A stretch of DNA of 64,000 nucleotides, taken from assembly GCA_033398695.1 (NCBI GenBank), contig CM065806.1, positions 41,193,001-41,257,000 on the forward strand, given 5' to 3'. Positions 12,267 through 22,559 of this stretch are shown here, one piece after another. The stretch's first letter is position 1, and each line of letters begins with the position of its first letter. The notes beneath the pieces are model-generated. The model made no database searches, had not been told where the DNA came from, and was given only the letters and a program-made list of their open reading frames with translations. The stretch comes from Orobanche coerulescens. Lineage: Eukaryota > Streptophyta > Magnoliopsida > Lamiales > Orobanchaceae. The position numbers and the translations under genes were made by a program.

Positions 12267-14236
12267 TGTAACACCCCGAGATATTCAGAGTATATTACAG
12301 CACCGTGGGCCCCTACATGGGACCCACCAGGCTACAATCACGAAAACCCCACTCGACCAACATCGGTTAGTGAGGACACACATTTAAATGACATGACATA
12401 AAAAGATACGCCTGGAGCAACCGGCGAAATAAGCATCACCCGACAATGTAACAATTTTAAAGTAATACAATACGGAGTTTGAAATGAAAAGCCTAAGTAC
12501 TCGCGAGTACAATCTACAAGTTTATAATTGTGAGAACAACCAATTCGAAATGGACAAAAGAAATAAAAAGACCCAAATACACATGTCAACGACCCTGGCC
12601 AACGTCCTCGTACTGTCTAGGTGCCCGCTCGTCCGTATAATCATAACCTGAAATCCATAAAAAGAATTTCCCCAAAACGGGTCCCCAAAGGGGTTAGCAA
12701 TTACGCTAGTACAAGTAGTCAAGGCAAACCAATCGCTTACACATTTCATAGTACATGCACCAATAACATTTCAAAACCAAAACCAGACATGTCTTTTCCG
12801 GAAACAAACAGTCACAATTAATTTGCCTAGGACCGGGACGAAGCCACGAATCCCACTCGAGGCCTCTAAGGACCCTACCGAGCTGGCCACATTCATAAAA
12901 CAAATCAAGCACCACACGTCACCTAGGACCGGGACGAAGCTACGAATCCCACTCGAGGCCTCTAAGGACCCTCCCGAGCTGGCTAGCTAATCAAACTCAT
13001 GAATCCAGGACGAAGCCATAGATTCCCTCGAGGCCCCATCGGACCCTCCCGAGCTGAGTAAAGCACACACAATATACATTACTATTTCATGTTAAGCATA
13101 AAGGTTTCCAAGAATTACTTGCCTTGAGTAATTGATGACGCAACGAACGAAAAGGATAATCACCGACGAACGCTAAGAACCAACGGAACCGAACCTAACA
13201 ATTTGAAGAACATAATCACAACCAACTCTAGACGAATACGGAAATGGAATACCCCCGAGAACCCACCTACGATTCATGTATATTCGTACAAAAACAACAA
13301 CGAGGGCGGATCACAACCAAACCCTCTCGATTCCGTAAAAACCACAAAATATACCATGAATCCGTAGGAAAGTTAATGATACTAACAATATTAATCAATA
13401 ATCCACCAACAAAACGGAAAGAATCGGACAAAAACCCCAAAATCCCCAATTATCCAAAAGGTAGGGTTCCAAGAGATATTACCTTGAAGATTCAAGTATT
13501 TAGATTCGTAGAACACATGTTGGATTGATTATCCGGGCTTCACAACCGAAGAAGAATGATGAAAATAAATCCCCAATTGATGAATGATGAGAAGCTCTCC
13601 TCATCTCTCACTCTCTCTCGCGTAAATGGAAGAAGAAGGAAAATGAGCTGCTCTCGCTCAAAACAACACGATTATAGAGGGTTGACCGCATTGTGTGCCG
13701 CGGCACAGGCCAAAAAATTGCTCCCAGGGTTCGGCAGTGTGCCGCGGCTCAGCCGACATGTGCCGCGGTACCCGATACAGTCGGGTTTTGGCCGAAAATG
13801 CCACACGAGTGTGCCGCGGCACCGACTCGGCACTGTGCCGCGGCACCAGACGGGTGTGCCGCGGCACTGACTCGGCAGTGTGCCGCGGCACCGGACGGGT
13901 GCGCCGCGGCACACAGTACAGTCCGCTCGGCCAACAATTGGAGAAATGTGTGTGCCGCGGCGCACACACCTTGTGCCGCGGCCCACACCCCCTTTGGGTC
14001 CTAAATGATGAAAATCATCCGGGAAGAGAATAAAAGCAATAGGAATCAATATTTGGGAACCAATAACACGAAATGGATCCACGGTAACCCCGAAATGGCG
14101 GTTCCGCACAACAATAACGAGAATCCAGTTCAACAGATGACAGGAAGGATACACTGAAAGATACACGAGGGTCATTACGATCGAGAAATACACCAAAAAT
14201 GAAAATACAAGGGAAAGAAAAAATGCGGATATTACA
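12267..14236 (-). repeat. Tekay-A 3' LTR (left copy)
   Basis: Read on the minus strand it begins TGTAATATCCGC and ends GGGGTGTTACA. It is the partner of 27810-29814; the pair differs by both substitutions and indels. It contains the GTGCCGCGGCAC palindrome cluster (13694-13985) and a TATA-like box on the minus strand at 13672-13677. Confidence 0.92.
13672..13985 (-). promoter_or_regulatory. Tekay-A LTR promoter region: CCGCGG palindrome cluster plus TATA box
   Basis: About ten copies of GTGCCGCGGCAC or close variants lie at 13694-13985. Directly downstream on the minus strand, at 13672-13677, is CTCTATAAT. One copy extends to the perfect 14 bp palindrome TGTGCCGCGGCACA (13694-13707). Position suggests a U3 enhancer; the activity is inferred. 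Confidence 0.5.
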
Positions 14237-14254
14237 TTCTACCCCTCTAAAAAC

Positions 14255-14273
14255 AAGTTTCGTCCCGAAACTT
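14255..14273 (-). other. Pre-polypurine hairpin of Tekay-A
   Basis: Inverted repeat with arms AAGTTTCG and CGAAACTT around three bases. It overlaps the integrase stop codon and lies about 20 bases before the 3' LTR. The same hairpin occurs at 4233-4251 and 25381-25399 in the related elements. Confidence 0.7.
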
Positions 14274-15756
14274 AAGAAACAAACAACTCAGGGTACCTAG
14301 CACGCATGCTATCCTCGGTTTCCCAAGTTGCCTCCTCGACACCGTGTCTTGACCATTGAACCTTGACTAAGGGAATGGTCTTATGCCTCAGTCGTTTCTC
14401 ACGATGCTCCAAAATCTTCAAGGGACGTTCTTCAAAAGTAATATCCTCGGCGACATCAATCTCACCATAATCGATGACGTGATTCGGATCCGGGACATAT
14501 TTCCTCAGCTGGGAAACATGGAAAACGTTATGAACACGACTCAAGGCCGGAGGAAGCGCCAAACGATATGCCAAATCACCGACTCGCTCAAGAATCTCGA
14601 AGGGTCCAATAAATCTCGGACTCAACTTCCCTTTCTTCCCGAAGCGAAAAACTCCTCTCGTCGGTGACACCTTTAGCAAAACGTGGTCTCCCACCTCGAA
14701 TTCTAAAGGTCGACGATGGACATCGGCATATGACTTCTGTCGACTTTGGGCAGTCAACATCCGTTCCCGAATTAATTCTATCTTCCGCCTCGTCTCTAAA
14801 ACGACCTCCGGTTCGGTCCCGACTAAATCGGACGCCTCATTCCAACAAATCGGTGATCGACATCGCCGTCCATAGAGTACCTCATACGGTGCCATCCGAA
14901 TCGACGCGTGCCAACTATTGTTGTACGTGAATTCTATTAATGGCAAATGCTCCTCCCAGTTGCTACTCCAGTCGAGAGCACAAGCACGCAACATATCCTC
15001 GAAAGTCTGGATAGTGCGTTCCGACTGTCCATCTGATTGGGGATGAAAAGAGGTACTCAAATGCAAACGGGTACCCAACGCCTTATGCACCGCCTGCCAA
15101 AAGTGCGATACGAAGCGGCCATCACGATCCGAAACAATAGACTTTGGAGTACCGTGAAGCTTCACAATCTGCGCAATGAACACACGAGCCAACTTTTCTG
15201 GACCCCAAGTGTCCTTGATGCCCAGAAAATGTGCCGAATTGGTCAGACGATCAACAATCACCCATACCATATTCATGCCTGACCTCGATCTCGGCAAACT
15301 CGTAACAAAATCCATCGATATATCTTCCCATTTCCATTATGGAACGAGAAGTGACTGTAATAACCCAGCCGGTCGCTGATGCTCGATTTTGACCTGCTGA
15401 CAAGTCAAGCATCTCGCTACAAACTGTGCGACCTCCTCCTTCATATCATTCCACCAGAAATTCCTCCTCAGGTCCTTGCACATCTTACTCGAACCAGGAT
15501 GAACGGAATAAGGTGTAGCATGGGCTTCACGCAGAATACTCTGTCTCAACTCTGAGTCGTTCGGCACACAAAGCCGACTCTGAAATCTCAAAACACCATC
15601 CTCGTGAATCAAAAATCCAGGAGACTTTCCCTTAAGAACGTTCTGTCGGATTTGAGTAATCATCGGGTCCTCTAATTGTTTCAGCTTAATTTCATCGATC
15701 AAAGACGACGAAATCTCTAAAGCACAAAGTTGCCCTGTGCAACAAAACCTCAACAT
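14272..15756 (-). pseudogene. Tekay-A integrase with chromodomain-like C-terminus
   Basis: 15756-15337 carries the zinc-binding HHCC region (HATPYSVHPGSSKM, ending CLTCQQVKIEH). 15315-14272 carries the catalytic core (MDFVTSLPRS, VIVDRLT, SDRDGRF, HPQSDGQSERTIQ, YNNSWHASI), then a GPFEILERVG-type GPY/F module and a chromodomain-like end (VKVQWSRHGVEEATWE). The integrase inserts element cDNA, and the chromodomain usually steers it to marked chromatin. A TAA stop at about 15337 replaces the Glu expected in the PEWKWE motif. A frame change near 15756 separates it from RNase H. The final TAA overlaps the pre-polypurine hairpin. Confidence 0.9.
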
Positions 15757-17686
15757 CTAACTCGATCAAAGCCCGCCGAAGCTCAGACTGAGACGTAAGG
15801 ACCTCAAGCGTTCGTAACGCAATCGGTTTCCGTCTCAAGGGGTCGGCCACGACGTTCGCCTTGCCCGGATGATAAAGGATTTCGAGGTCATAATCCTTAA
15901 TCAGCTCTAACCACCTCCTCTGTCTCATATTTAACTCTCGCTGAGTAAATATGTACTTCAGACTTTTATGATCTGTAAAAATCTGACATGTAGAGCCAAA
16001 AAGATAGTGACGCCAAATCTTGAGCGCGAAAACAACTGCCACTAACTCCAAATCATGAGTAGGGTAGTTCAGCTCATACGGCCTCAACTGTCTCGACGCA
16101 TAAGCGATGGTCTTGCCGTGCTGCATCAATACGCACCCAAGACCCTGACCCGAAGCATCGCTATAAACGGAAAAATGCTCGTTGCCACATGGCAACGCTA
16201 AAACTGGGGCTGAGTTCAAACGCTTCTTCAGCTCCTCAAAACTGGACTGCCTCTCGTCACTCCAGATGAATTTCTCGGATTTCTGAAGCAACTGTGTAAG
16301 TGGCCGAGCTAGTTTCGAGAAACTCTCGACGAACCTACGGTAGTAGCCAGCTAATCCCAAGAAACTACGGACCTTCTTCACACTTGTGGGCGGTGCCCAA
16401 TCCAACACTGTCTCAATCTTCTGCGGATCCACTCGAACTCCCTCGGCTGAAATCACGTGACCCAAAAACATCACTTCCTTCAGCCAGAACTCACATTTCG
16501 AGAACTTCGCATAGAGTTTCTCGGCCCTCAAAATGTTTAACACTATCCGCAAATGATGGGCATGCTCTTCCTCATTCCTCGAATAGATAAGAATATCGTC
16601 AATGAAGACGACGACACACTTATCCAGATACTCGATAAAGACTTTGTTCATCAACTGCATGAACACCGCCGGCGCATTAGTTAACCCGAAAGGCATAACT
16701 ACAAACTCATAATGTCCGTATCTCGTCCGAAAAGTTGTTTTCGGCACATCGGACTCCCTCACCCGGAGCTGATAGTACCCCGATCTCAAATCAACCTTTG
16801 AGAATACCGCCGCTCCCTACAACTGATCGAACAAGTCATCAATCCTCGGCAAAGGATACTTGTTCTTGATGGTCACCTTGTTCAGTTCGCGATAGTCGAT
16901 ACACAAACGCAGTGAACCATCCTTCTTACGCACAAACAGGACCGGTGCGCCCCAAGGCGAGGCGCTAGGTCGAACATACCCCGACTCAAGAAGTTCACTC
17001 AACTGTTTCTTCAACTCGGTCATCTCTGAAGGTGCCATGCGATACGGCGCCTTCGAAATTGGAGTCGCGCCCGGCTCTAACTCTATAGCAAACTCGACCT
17101 CACGATCCGGTGGCAATCCCGGTAACTCGTCAGGAAAAACATCAGGAAACTCACTAACGACCGGAATCGACGAAAACTCGACTCCACCATTCTCCGCCTT
17201 CAAGGCGTAGCACCAATAACCAGTACACCCCTTTCGCAGGAGTTTCATCGCCTTCAAGGCGTTAATAACAAACTTCTGGTTTCTCTTTCGCCCCGCGAAA
17301 GAGTGTTCAGTGCCATCCTCGGCTAACATGGTAATGATCCTCGTGCGGTAGTTCATGATTGCACCATGCCGCTCGAGCCAATCATCCCCGAGAATCAAAT
17401 CCTCACCCTCGATACACACAACAATAAGATTAGAGGGCCAGACCCTGTCACAAATAAACACAGAACAGTCCCGGACCTCTCGATCACCGACAATTCTATC
17501 ACCGCTAGGAAGTTTAATGATGAAAGGCTCGCAAGGTGACAAGCAGTCGAGACTCAAACGGAGTACACACTCTAGAGAAATGAATGAATGCGTAGCACCC
17601 GAATCAAAAAGCACACTCACAGGGTGAGAATGGATATGAACGGTACCTGTCGCCACAGTAGCCGCTGGGTCATCGGCCCTCCTCAT
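15692..17686 (-). pseudogene. Tekay-A protease, reverse transcriptase and RNase H
   Basis: 17686-16817: aspartic protease with [10 protein letters not shown] at about 17595-17625, then the start of RT ([38 protein letters not shown]). A TAG stop replaces the Gln expected after DQL near 16817. 16789-15692: the rest of RT ([16 protein letters not shown] and the catalytic FIDDILIYS at about 16583-16609), then RNase H ([39 protein letters not shown]). These convert element RNA to cDNA in the capsid. The end of RNase H reads PLRRK in place of the usual ALSRK. Confidence 0.92.
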
Positions 17687-17689
17687 CTC

Positions 17690-18625
17690 GTATATACGCG
17701 GCTGGGCAGAGCCGACACTGGAAGCTCCTCCTCTAGCGGGTTGACCCCGACCCCTACCTCGGCCGGCACTCGGTGGTGGCGGCGGAGCGAAAGAGCCCTA
17801 GTTCACACTCGGTTCCATAAGTGCTGGGTGAGAAGAACGGGCGCCGCGAAACTGTCTGAGCTTCTCGCAAAAAGAAGCCTTGTGGCCCGACTGACCACAA
17901 GTATGACAAGTTAAAGGTGGACGAAGACAATCCCGGATCACGTGGCCTGGCTTGCCACAGTTAAAGCATCTGGGGTCCTAGACGAAGGTTCCGGCGGCAC
18001 TTCGGAAACTCCCAGAGAAACGAGCCGTACCACCCGTAGAAATGTTTACAGGTTGAGATTTCTGCTGGCCTCCACTCTTGGGACCAGAAAAATTTCCGGC
18101 CGACTTCTGCTTCTTGCTCTCACGAGCCACATCACTAGCCGTCACGGACATATCATAAGCAAGAGCTCGACTCTGATAATCCTTCAAAGTAGTGCAGACG
18201 AGTCCTAACATATAGTCCCGAATGGACAGCTTCATCCTCGTGGAAAAGTGAAAAATTTTGTCGCTCTCTTCGACAACTTGGGTCTTCACATAGCCCAATT
18301 CCTTGTTAAAATCGGCAATGGCTTGAGATACGGGGATATCCCGTGGTTGAGCATCATAGAAAGCGTGTACCCGAGCCTGTCTGACCGGCCACGGGCAATA
18401 TTCGGTCTCCATCGATTCCTGAAATTCGGCCCACGAAGCAACATGATCTTTGGGCCCCACGGCTTCCCACCAATCCATAGCGTCCCCAGTGAGAAAGTAC
18501 TGGGCAATAGGGACCTTACGGTCCTCGGGACAGTTGGTGGCAACGAAGACTTTAGATATCTCCTTGATCCATCCTTCCCAGCCGATCGGGTCCGAAGCTC
18601 CCGAAAACTGAGGAGGATGCATCTT
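17690..18625 (-). pseudogene. Tekay-A gag, main part (capsid and zinc knuckles)
   Basis: 18622-17978 encodes the retrotransposon gag domain (PPQFSGASDPIGWEGW, KVPIAQYFLTGDAMDWWE, FNKELGYVKTQVVEE). After an in-frame stop it continues with two CCHC zinc knuckles (CFNCGKPGHVIRDC and CHTCGQSGHKASFC, about 17970-17870) and an Arg-Gly-rich tail. The N-terminus is at 27570-27300, separated by Tekay-B. The frame joins exactly across the GATGA duplication (Leu-Gln-Asp-Val-Ile before, Lys-Met-His-Pro-Pro after). Confidence 0.88.
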
Positions 18626-18630
18626 GATGA

Positions 18631-20524
18631 TGTAATATCCGTACTTTTTATTTCCCTTGTATTTTCGTTTTTGGTGTGTTTCTCGATTGTAGTGACCCTC
18701 GTGTACTTTTCAGCGTGTCCTTCCTGTCAAACTGTTGAATTGTATTCTCGTTATTGTTCATTGTTTCAACTTTCCTCATATGAATTCGACTTTGTTAGAT
18801 CACCATTAATTTTTTGGTGACTCCAAAAATTATAAATCTTTGCAATATTATAGAACATCGAGTTAGCTTTCCAATGGTTCAAGCGGTGAGTCAATCGGAG
18901 TCCGGACGAGAGAGTTATGGTCGTTTTAGTGGAAGACTGTCAGCTGTCGGGCACCGTCCCAGAGCCTTTCGCCGATAGGGTGGGCCGATAGACTCTCCGC
19001 CGGCATTTACGTATGGGTATCGGCCGATCACTTCCAGAGCCTTTCGGCCGATAGGGTGGGCCGATAGACCCTACTGCGGCATTTACGTATGGGTATCGGT
19101 TGGGCTATCGGCTGACTCTATCGGCCGATAGGTTCTGCTTGAGTTACTTTAAATGTGTCGTTTTGAGCGTGAGCACTCATTTCTTTTTTTTCTTCCACCG
19201 CATCGCGAGAGGATATAGAGGGGGAGAGTTCTTCATCCGGGGTCGATTTTTCATCATTTCTTTTCGGTTGTGAGGCTCGGATAATCAATCTAACGCGAGT
19301 TCTACGGATCTTAGTTCTTGAATCTCCAAAGGTAATGTTCTAAAACCCTACTTTTTATGGATAATTGGGGATTTTGGGGTTTTGTCCGATTCTTTCCGTT
19401 TCGTTGATGGATTCATGATGAATATGATTACTCTTGTTGGTATTCTTAGTTTCCTACGGATTCATGGTATATTTTCATGGTTTTGCGAAATCGAGAGGGT
19501 TTGGTTGTGGTCCGCCCTCGTTGTTATTTTTGTATGAATATACATGAATCGTAGGCGGGTTTCCGGGTGTATTCCATTTCCGTAATCGTTTAGAAGTGGT
19601 TGTGATTGTGCTATTCGAATCGTTAGGTTCATTCTCGTCGGTTCCTCGTGGTTGTGCTTGATCCTTCGTTTAGGAACCGTCGCTTTCCACCGGACCGTTC
19701 GTAGTCGTGTTTCATCTCTGTTTCTTCAAGAATGTCTCAAAGGCAAGTACTTTACATTTGTTTACATGTTCTAGTATTTGAATTATGGCTATACGTGGTT
19801 GTTGTGGGAGGATATGTGTATGTTCACCTAGGGACGGTCCGACGGGCCTCTAGGGATACGTATTGCCGTGTGTGTGCGTATCACGAACTGTGGTTGACCA
19901 CCCAGGATGTCCGACGGGGCTCTGCGGGTACGGTGGCCGTGAGTCACGTACCAAGGTTAACTTTGAATTGTTTTGGTTGGAGGAAAATGTGTTTTGTGCT
20001 TGTGCATCGTAAATATTCGGAATATAAAATGTCTTCTAAAATGATTTTGGCGCATTATTCATCCGATTAGAATGTAGTTCAAATGGATTGTACTTGCACT
20101 AGCGATTGTCGCTAACCCCTTAAATGGGGAAATACTTTTTGTATTTCGGTATTGATCGTGGGGACAAGCGAGCACTCGAGCCGTATGAGGATGATGGGCA
20201 AGCATGATATTGTCCAAGAATGATTTTCGGTGTCATGTCATCGGTTATTGTTATTGATGTCTGATTTTGGGATTTATGTATTATAAAAATTGGTTTAAGT
20301 ACTCGAGTGCTTCTTTTGTAAAATTGTTAATGTTGTGTTCCCGTTTTGGGGAATGGATTGTTGTTGGATCCTATTGGTCGGATTGTAGTCTTTTATTTTG
20401 AGTCGTCATTTTATTGATGATTGTTGTCGTTGGCTAAGGTCTTGTTGGTATGTTAGCCGGGTGGATTCCACAGTGTGGGGTCCACGGCGCTGTAATATGC
20501 CCTGAATGTCTTGGGGGTGTTACA
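18631..20524 (+). repeat. Tekay-B 5' LTR
   Basis: It begins TGTAATATCCGTAC after the GATGA duplication and ends GGGGGTGTTACA. It contains the CGGCCGATAGG cluster (about 18964-19135), including the 12 bp palindrome TATCGGCCGATA near 19123. A degenerate TATA-like ACTTTAAATG follows near 19145. Confidence 0.92.
18964..19150 (+). promoter_or_regulatory. Tekay-B LTR promoter region: CGGCCGATAGG cluster
   Basis: Five or so copies of CGGCCGATAGG or TATCGGCCGATA lie upstream of a weak TATA-like TTTAAAT. Two long subrepeats share AGCCTTTCGGCCGATAGG and GGCATTTACGTATGGGTATCGG. The same arrangement recurs at 25738-25925 and, in shortened form, at 4947-5060. Confidence 0.45.
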
Positions 20525-20643
20525 GAATATGGTATCAGAGATTAGGTTTATGGATACCTAGGCTGTCGGTTATTTGGGTCTAGTTAAGTGTCGTTTTTGG
20601 GACAGTATCACTGCTATGCCATCATCTCAGTACGCCGGTGCTC

Positions 20644-20745
20644 GTAAGTTTCTCTAACTTGACTCGTTTCCCCGTTCTGTTCTATTTCTGTCTTAGTATC
20701 CTTTGCGTTTTGAGTTTGAATAGTACTTACCCGTTGCTCCTTCAG
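20644..20745 (+). other. Putative leader intron upstream of Tekay-B gag
   Basis: Donor GTGCTC/GTAAGTTT and acceptor CTCCTTCAG bound a T-rich stretch of 102 bases between the primer-binding site and gag. Tekay-A has the same donor context (GTGCTC/GTAAGTTT) and an acceptor AACACCAG immediately before its gag ATG (27688-27572, minus strand). Conservation of donor and acceptor in two diverged relatives suggests a spliced leader; this is inferred. Confidence 0.4.
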
Positions 20746-22260
20746 AATTCCTGCTGGTAGAGGACGCGGACGCGGTCGCGGACGCGGTAGGGGACGTGGC
20801 GCAGCCGGTGGGGCGGCCATGTCCGATCACTCGGGAACTGATTCGGCGATGCCCTCTTTGTCGAACAGTGTTCCCCCTAGTTCCGGAGGTCAGCAGGATC
20901 AGTCTGCTAGCTCCGGTAATGCTCATGAGAATGTTGGAGTGGCCAACATATTGCAGCAAGTAGCGAACCAGATGACGCTACTGACTCAGGCCGTTCTGGT
21001 CGGCCATGCTAATGCCAACCCGGTTCCGCCTACTGGGTCCGGCAATGATAAGCTACTTCAGGACGTGATTCGTATGCGTCCTCCGCAGTTTGATGGTGCT
21101 TCCGACCCTTCCGGTTGGGAGAGTTGGTTGTTTGAGATGGAGAAAGTGTTTGAGGCTGCTAATTGCCCCGAGGAGAGGAAAGTACCCATTGCTCAAGCTT
21201 TCCTCGCCAAGGAGGCGGCTGACGTGGTGGCAAGCGGTGAAACCGCGACCGGCAGCCACGTGGGCGAGTTCCGGATCGATGGAAGACGAGTGCATCCGTG
21301 GCCTGAAAGAGGGGAGGATCCGAGCCTTCTTTGAGGCTAAGCCCCAAGATGTACCTATATCTCAAGCCATCAAAGACTACAATCAACAATTACATTACGT
21401 GAGAAACCAAGTCCGCGATGAGCTCGATAAGATCCGCCACTTTGACATGCGGATGAAACCGAGAGTGCGCCACTACATGTCCGATGCAGGGTGCACGACT
21501 TTGAAGGAATATCGAGAATAAAGCTATGGCTTATGAGATGTCGTTTTCTGCGACAGAGACGGCAACCGAAGGAAAGAAACAGAAAACCACCGGTCGGTTT
21601 CGGGAGGCAAGTCGGGAGGATATCCGAGGACTCGATGCAGTTCGCGAGTCTTCGGGAGTCGGTTGCCATCCGTTGGTCGAGGAAACGGTTCTAGATCTGC
21701 TCCTGCTGGTTCCGTTCGTGGTCCTACGTGCTTCAAGCTGCGATCGTCCGGGCCACATGATGAGTGAGTGCGATAGGCCTCCGATCCAGTGTCTTGCTTG
21801 TGGTCGTATGGGTCACCGTGCTAAGTTTTGTACGGATGCGGCTCGGGCTCAGATTACTCGGATATATGCTCAGTGCAGGAGAGCCGAGTGTGAATCAGCA
21901 CCGAGCGGTTCCTCACCGCAGCAGAGTTTTGGTAGAGGTCGAGGTCGTGGTCGGCCTTCTAGAGGGGGAGCTTCTAGTGCGGGTCCTGCTCCGCCCGTGT
22001 GTATGAGATGAGACGAGCGGAGATCCCGACGCGACGGTGGCCAGTGTACCGTCCACATCCTTGATCTTCTGTTTCCGTATTGTTCGATTCCGTGCTACGC
22101 ATTCTTTTATATCTATGGATTGTGTGCGTCGCCCGCATGTTGATTGCCTTGTTACTTGTGAGCCTTTTGTTGTTAAACTTCCTAGTGGGGATAGCATCGT
22201 GGGGATCGTGAGGTTAGAGATTTTCCAAGAAGTATCGCGGGAGGGTTTGGCCTTCTAATC
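20746..22260 (+). pseudogene. Tekay-B gag and start of protease
   Basis: An Arg-Gly-rich N-terminus (20755-20810) leads into the gag domain (RMRPPQFDGASDPSGWESW, FEAANCPEERKVPIAQAFL), which then changes frame repeatedly near 21230, 21330 and 21520. Zinc knuckles lie at about 21739-21835 (CDRPGHMMSEC and CLACGRMGHRAKFC). A protease relic with ATHSFIS sits near 22090. By alignment with Tekay-A the initiating ATG is ATT here (near 20747), and one G of the active-site Asp-Ser-Gly codons is missing. Both could be mutations or base-call errors. Confidence 0.82.
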
Positions 22261-22559
22261 GATCATGGTAGATATTAGAGATGAGGATTTGATTCAGGTG
22301 AGGATTGGCCGGACCGTCATGGGGCGATCATGAATTATAGAACGAGGACTGCTTTCGATGTTAGCCTCCGATGGTACCGAGCATTCTTTGTGGGGCGTAA
22401 GCGGGGTAGCCAGAGATTACCGATCGCGCTTTGAGGGCGGTGAGACTTCTTCGAGGAGGTTGCACGGGTTATTGGTGTTACGCTTTGAGATCGGAAGAAG
22501 AGGGAGTCGAACTCGTCTATTCCGGTAGTATGTGAGTATCCCGACGTTTTTCCGGATGA

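Noticed and set aside
13694..13985. CRISPR-like array from regularly recurring GTGCCGCGGCAC
   Set aside because: The genome is a plant, repeats are 10-14 bp palindromes in an LTR with irregular short spacers, and no cas genes are present.
13658..14196. Overlapping open frames on both strands rich in Cys, Arg, Ala (CRGT, CAAA repeats)
   Set aside because: They arise from the GC-rich palindrome cluster in the Tekay-A LTR and appear in several frames at once; the same happens at 29212-29774 and 42663-43209.
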